Source of the DNA: Allobosea sp. UNC402CLCol
Lineage (GTDB): Bacteria; Pseudomonadota; Alphaproteobacteria; Rhizobiales; Beijerinckiaceae
DNA: 64,000 nucleotides
NCBI RefSeq assembly: GCF_000745475.1
Contig: NZ_JQJJ01000009.1
Span: forward strand, 372,001 to 436,000
Direction of reading: 5' to 3'
Position 1 is the stretch's first letter. Each line of letters begins with the position of its first letter. The translations under genes and the position numbers were made by a program. Under the pieces are notes generated by a model. That model had not been told where the DNA came from, did not search any database, and saw only the letters and a program-made list of their open reading frames with translations. Below, one piece after another: positions 63,345 through 64,000 of the stretch.

Positions 63345-64000
63345 ATGAGCTCCACTCCGGCAAGCTCCAAACCGGCACGCAGCTACGCTCCGGAGGTCAT
63401 CGTCGCGGCCGGCTGCCTGATCGCGCTGATCACCTTCGGGCCGCGCGCCAGTGCCGGCCTGTTCCAGATCCCGATGACGCTGCAGTTCCATTGGGGCCGC
63501 GACATCTTCGGCCTGGCCCTGGCGATCCAGAACCTGCTCTGGGGCCTCGGCGCTCCCTTCGCGGGCGCCATCGCCGACCGCTACGGCACGGTGCGCGTGC
63601 TCTGCGTCGGCGCGGTGCTCTATGCCGCCGGCCTCGTCGTCATGGCCCATGCGACGACGCCGCTGCAGCTCCATCTCGGTGCCGGCGTGCTGATCGGCTT
63701 CGGCCTTTCGGCCTGCTCCTTCAACCTTGTCCTCGCCGCCTTCGGCAAACTCCTGCCGGAGCAGTGGCGGCCGATGGCCTTCGGCGCCGGCACGGCGGCG
63801 GGCTCCTTCGGCCAGTTCCTGTTCCCGCCGATCGGCAACATCCTCATCGATACGCTGGGCTGGCAGCAGGCGCTGATGGTCTTCGCCGTGACCCTGCTGC
63901 CGGTGCTGCCGATCTCGATCATCCTGGCGACGCGCAAGCTCGGCGGCTCCGGCAGCACCACCGCCAACCTGCCGAATCAGACGGTGGTCCAGGCGCTGAC
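63345..64000 (+). CDS. MFS transporter, truncated by the window end
   Basis: Starts MSSTPASSKPARSYAPEVIVAAGCLIALITFGPRASAG; 218 codons are visible, covering about six membrane segments. Loop 2-3 motif GAPFAGAIADRYGTVRV is intact. The pattern resembles the oxalate/formate antiporter and monocarboxylate branch of MFS. The 3' half lies outside the window. Confidence 0.88.
   Translation, partial: MSSTPASSKPARSYAPEVIVAAGCLIALITFGPRASAGLFQIPMTLQFHWGRDIFGLALAIQNLLWGLGAPFAGAIADRYGTVRVLCVGAVLYAAGLVVMAHATTPLQLHLGAGVLIGFGLSACSFNLVLAAFGKLLPEQWRPMAFGAGTAAGSFGQFLFPPIGNILIDTLGWQQALMVFAVTLLPVLPISIILATRKLGGSGSTTANLPNQTVVQAL

Overview
The window is 64 kb of GC-rich chromosome from an alphaproteobacterium of the order Hyphomicrobiales (Rhizobiales). 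A Bosea-like organism fits best, but this is inferred from gene content and not from a marker gene. The evidence is: a MucR/Ros regulator; the small heat-shock protein plus DUF1150 pair; a histidine kinase / Pro-Ala-rich membrane protein / DUF1491 / DUF2336 neighbourhood with CtrA-type TTAA-N7-TTAA boxes; DUF6456; single-domain DUF1254 and DUF1214 neighbours; and dispersed palindromes typical of this order. Coding density is high. I see no rRNA or tRNA genes, no CRISPR array, no prophage and no transposase.

Layout. 1-7 kb: a tripartite tricarboxylate transporter (tctC-tctB-tctA) behind a PdxA-family dehydrogenase, divergent from an SAF-domain oxidoreductase and its overlapping GntR/FCD regulator, with a palindromic operator candidate between them. 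7-11 kb: two alpha/beta hydrolases, hsp20 and DUF1150 behind a possible RNA-thermometer hairpin, and a GT4 glycosyltransferase. 11-20 kb: translation genes, namely infC with an ATT start, rpmI-rplT, and pheS-pheT with a GT21-type glycosyltransferase inside the pair. 20-29 kb: metabolic and membrane genes (haloacetate-dehalogenase-like hydrolase, tartrate/malate dehydrogenase, two TerC proteins, a phosphopantetheinyl transferase, azlCD, an aminotransferase, a nitronate monooxygenase). 27.8-31.3 kb: murJ, a polyprenyl-phosphate glycosyltransferase and a ChbG-type deacetylase. 31-38 kb: a chemoreceptor, sodB, an unknown membrane protein and an S9 oligopeptidase. 38-40.7 kb: mucR, a DnaA-domain-IV-like HTH protein coupled to DUF6456, sufE and a small DUF5330-like protein. 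41-47.5 kb: the CtrA-box-flanked kinase/DUF1491/DUF2336 cluster, then a 68-residue small protein coupled to a lipoprotein, and the DUF1214/DUF1254 pair. 47.6-52.4 kb: argC with a newly noticed arginine-rich leader peptide and terminator, divergent arr, PBP1A and a UPF0260 protein. 52.5-64 kb: ppdK, an MFS carrier, a HAD hydrolase, a GFA protein, then cspA, a DEAD-box helicase and an IF-1 paralogue, a small membrane protein, a periodic-repeat secreted protein, an SleB-type cell-wall hydrolase and an MFS gene cut by the window end.

The most interesting signals are not protein families. (1) Upstream of argC there is a 37-codon reading frame with five consecutive Arg codons, a near-leaderless promoter candidate, a strong terminator and an 8-nt antiterminator complement: a textbook attenuator layout for arginine. 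(2) Two perfect CtrA boxes bracket the DivJ-like kinase/DUF1491/DUF2336 cluster. (3) The hsp20 ribosome binding site is buried in a UUCG-capped hairpin with a bulged G. (4) A secreted protein has six copies of a 23-residue period. (5) rpmI has a terminator-like leader.
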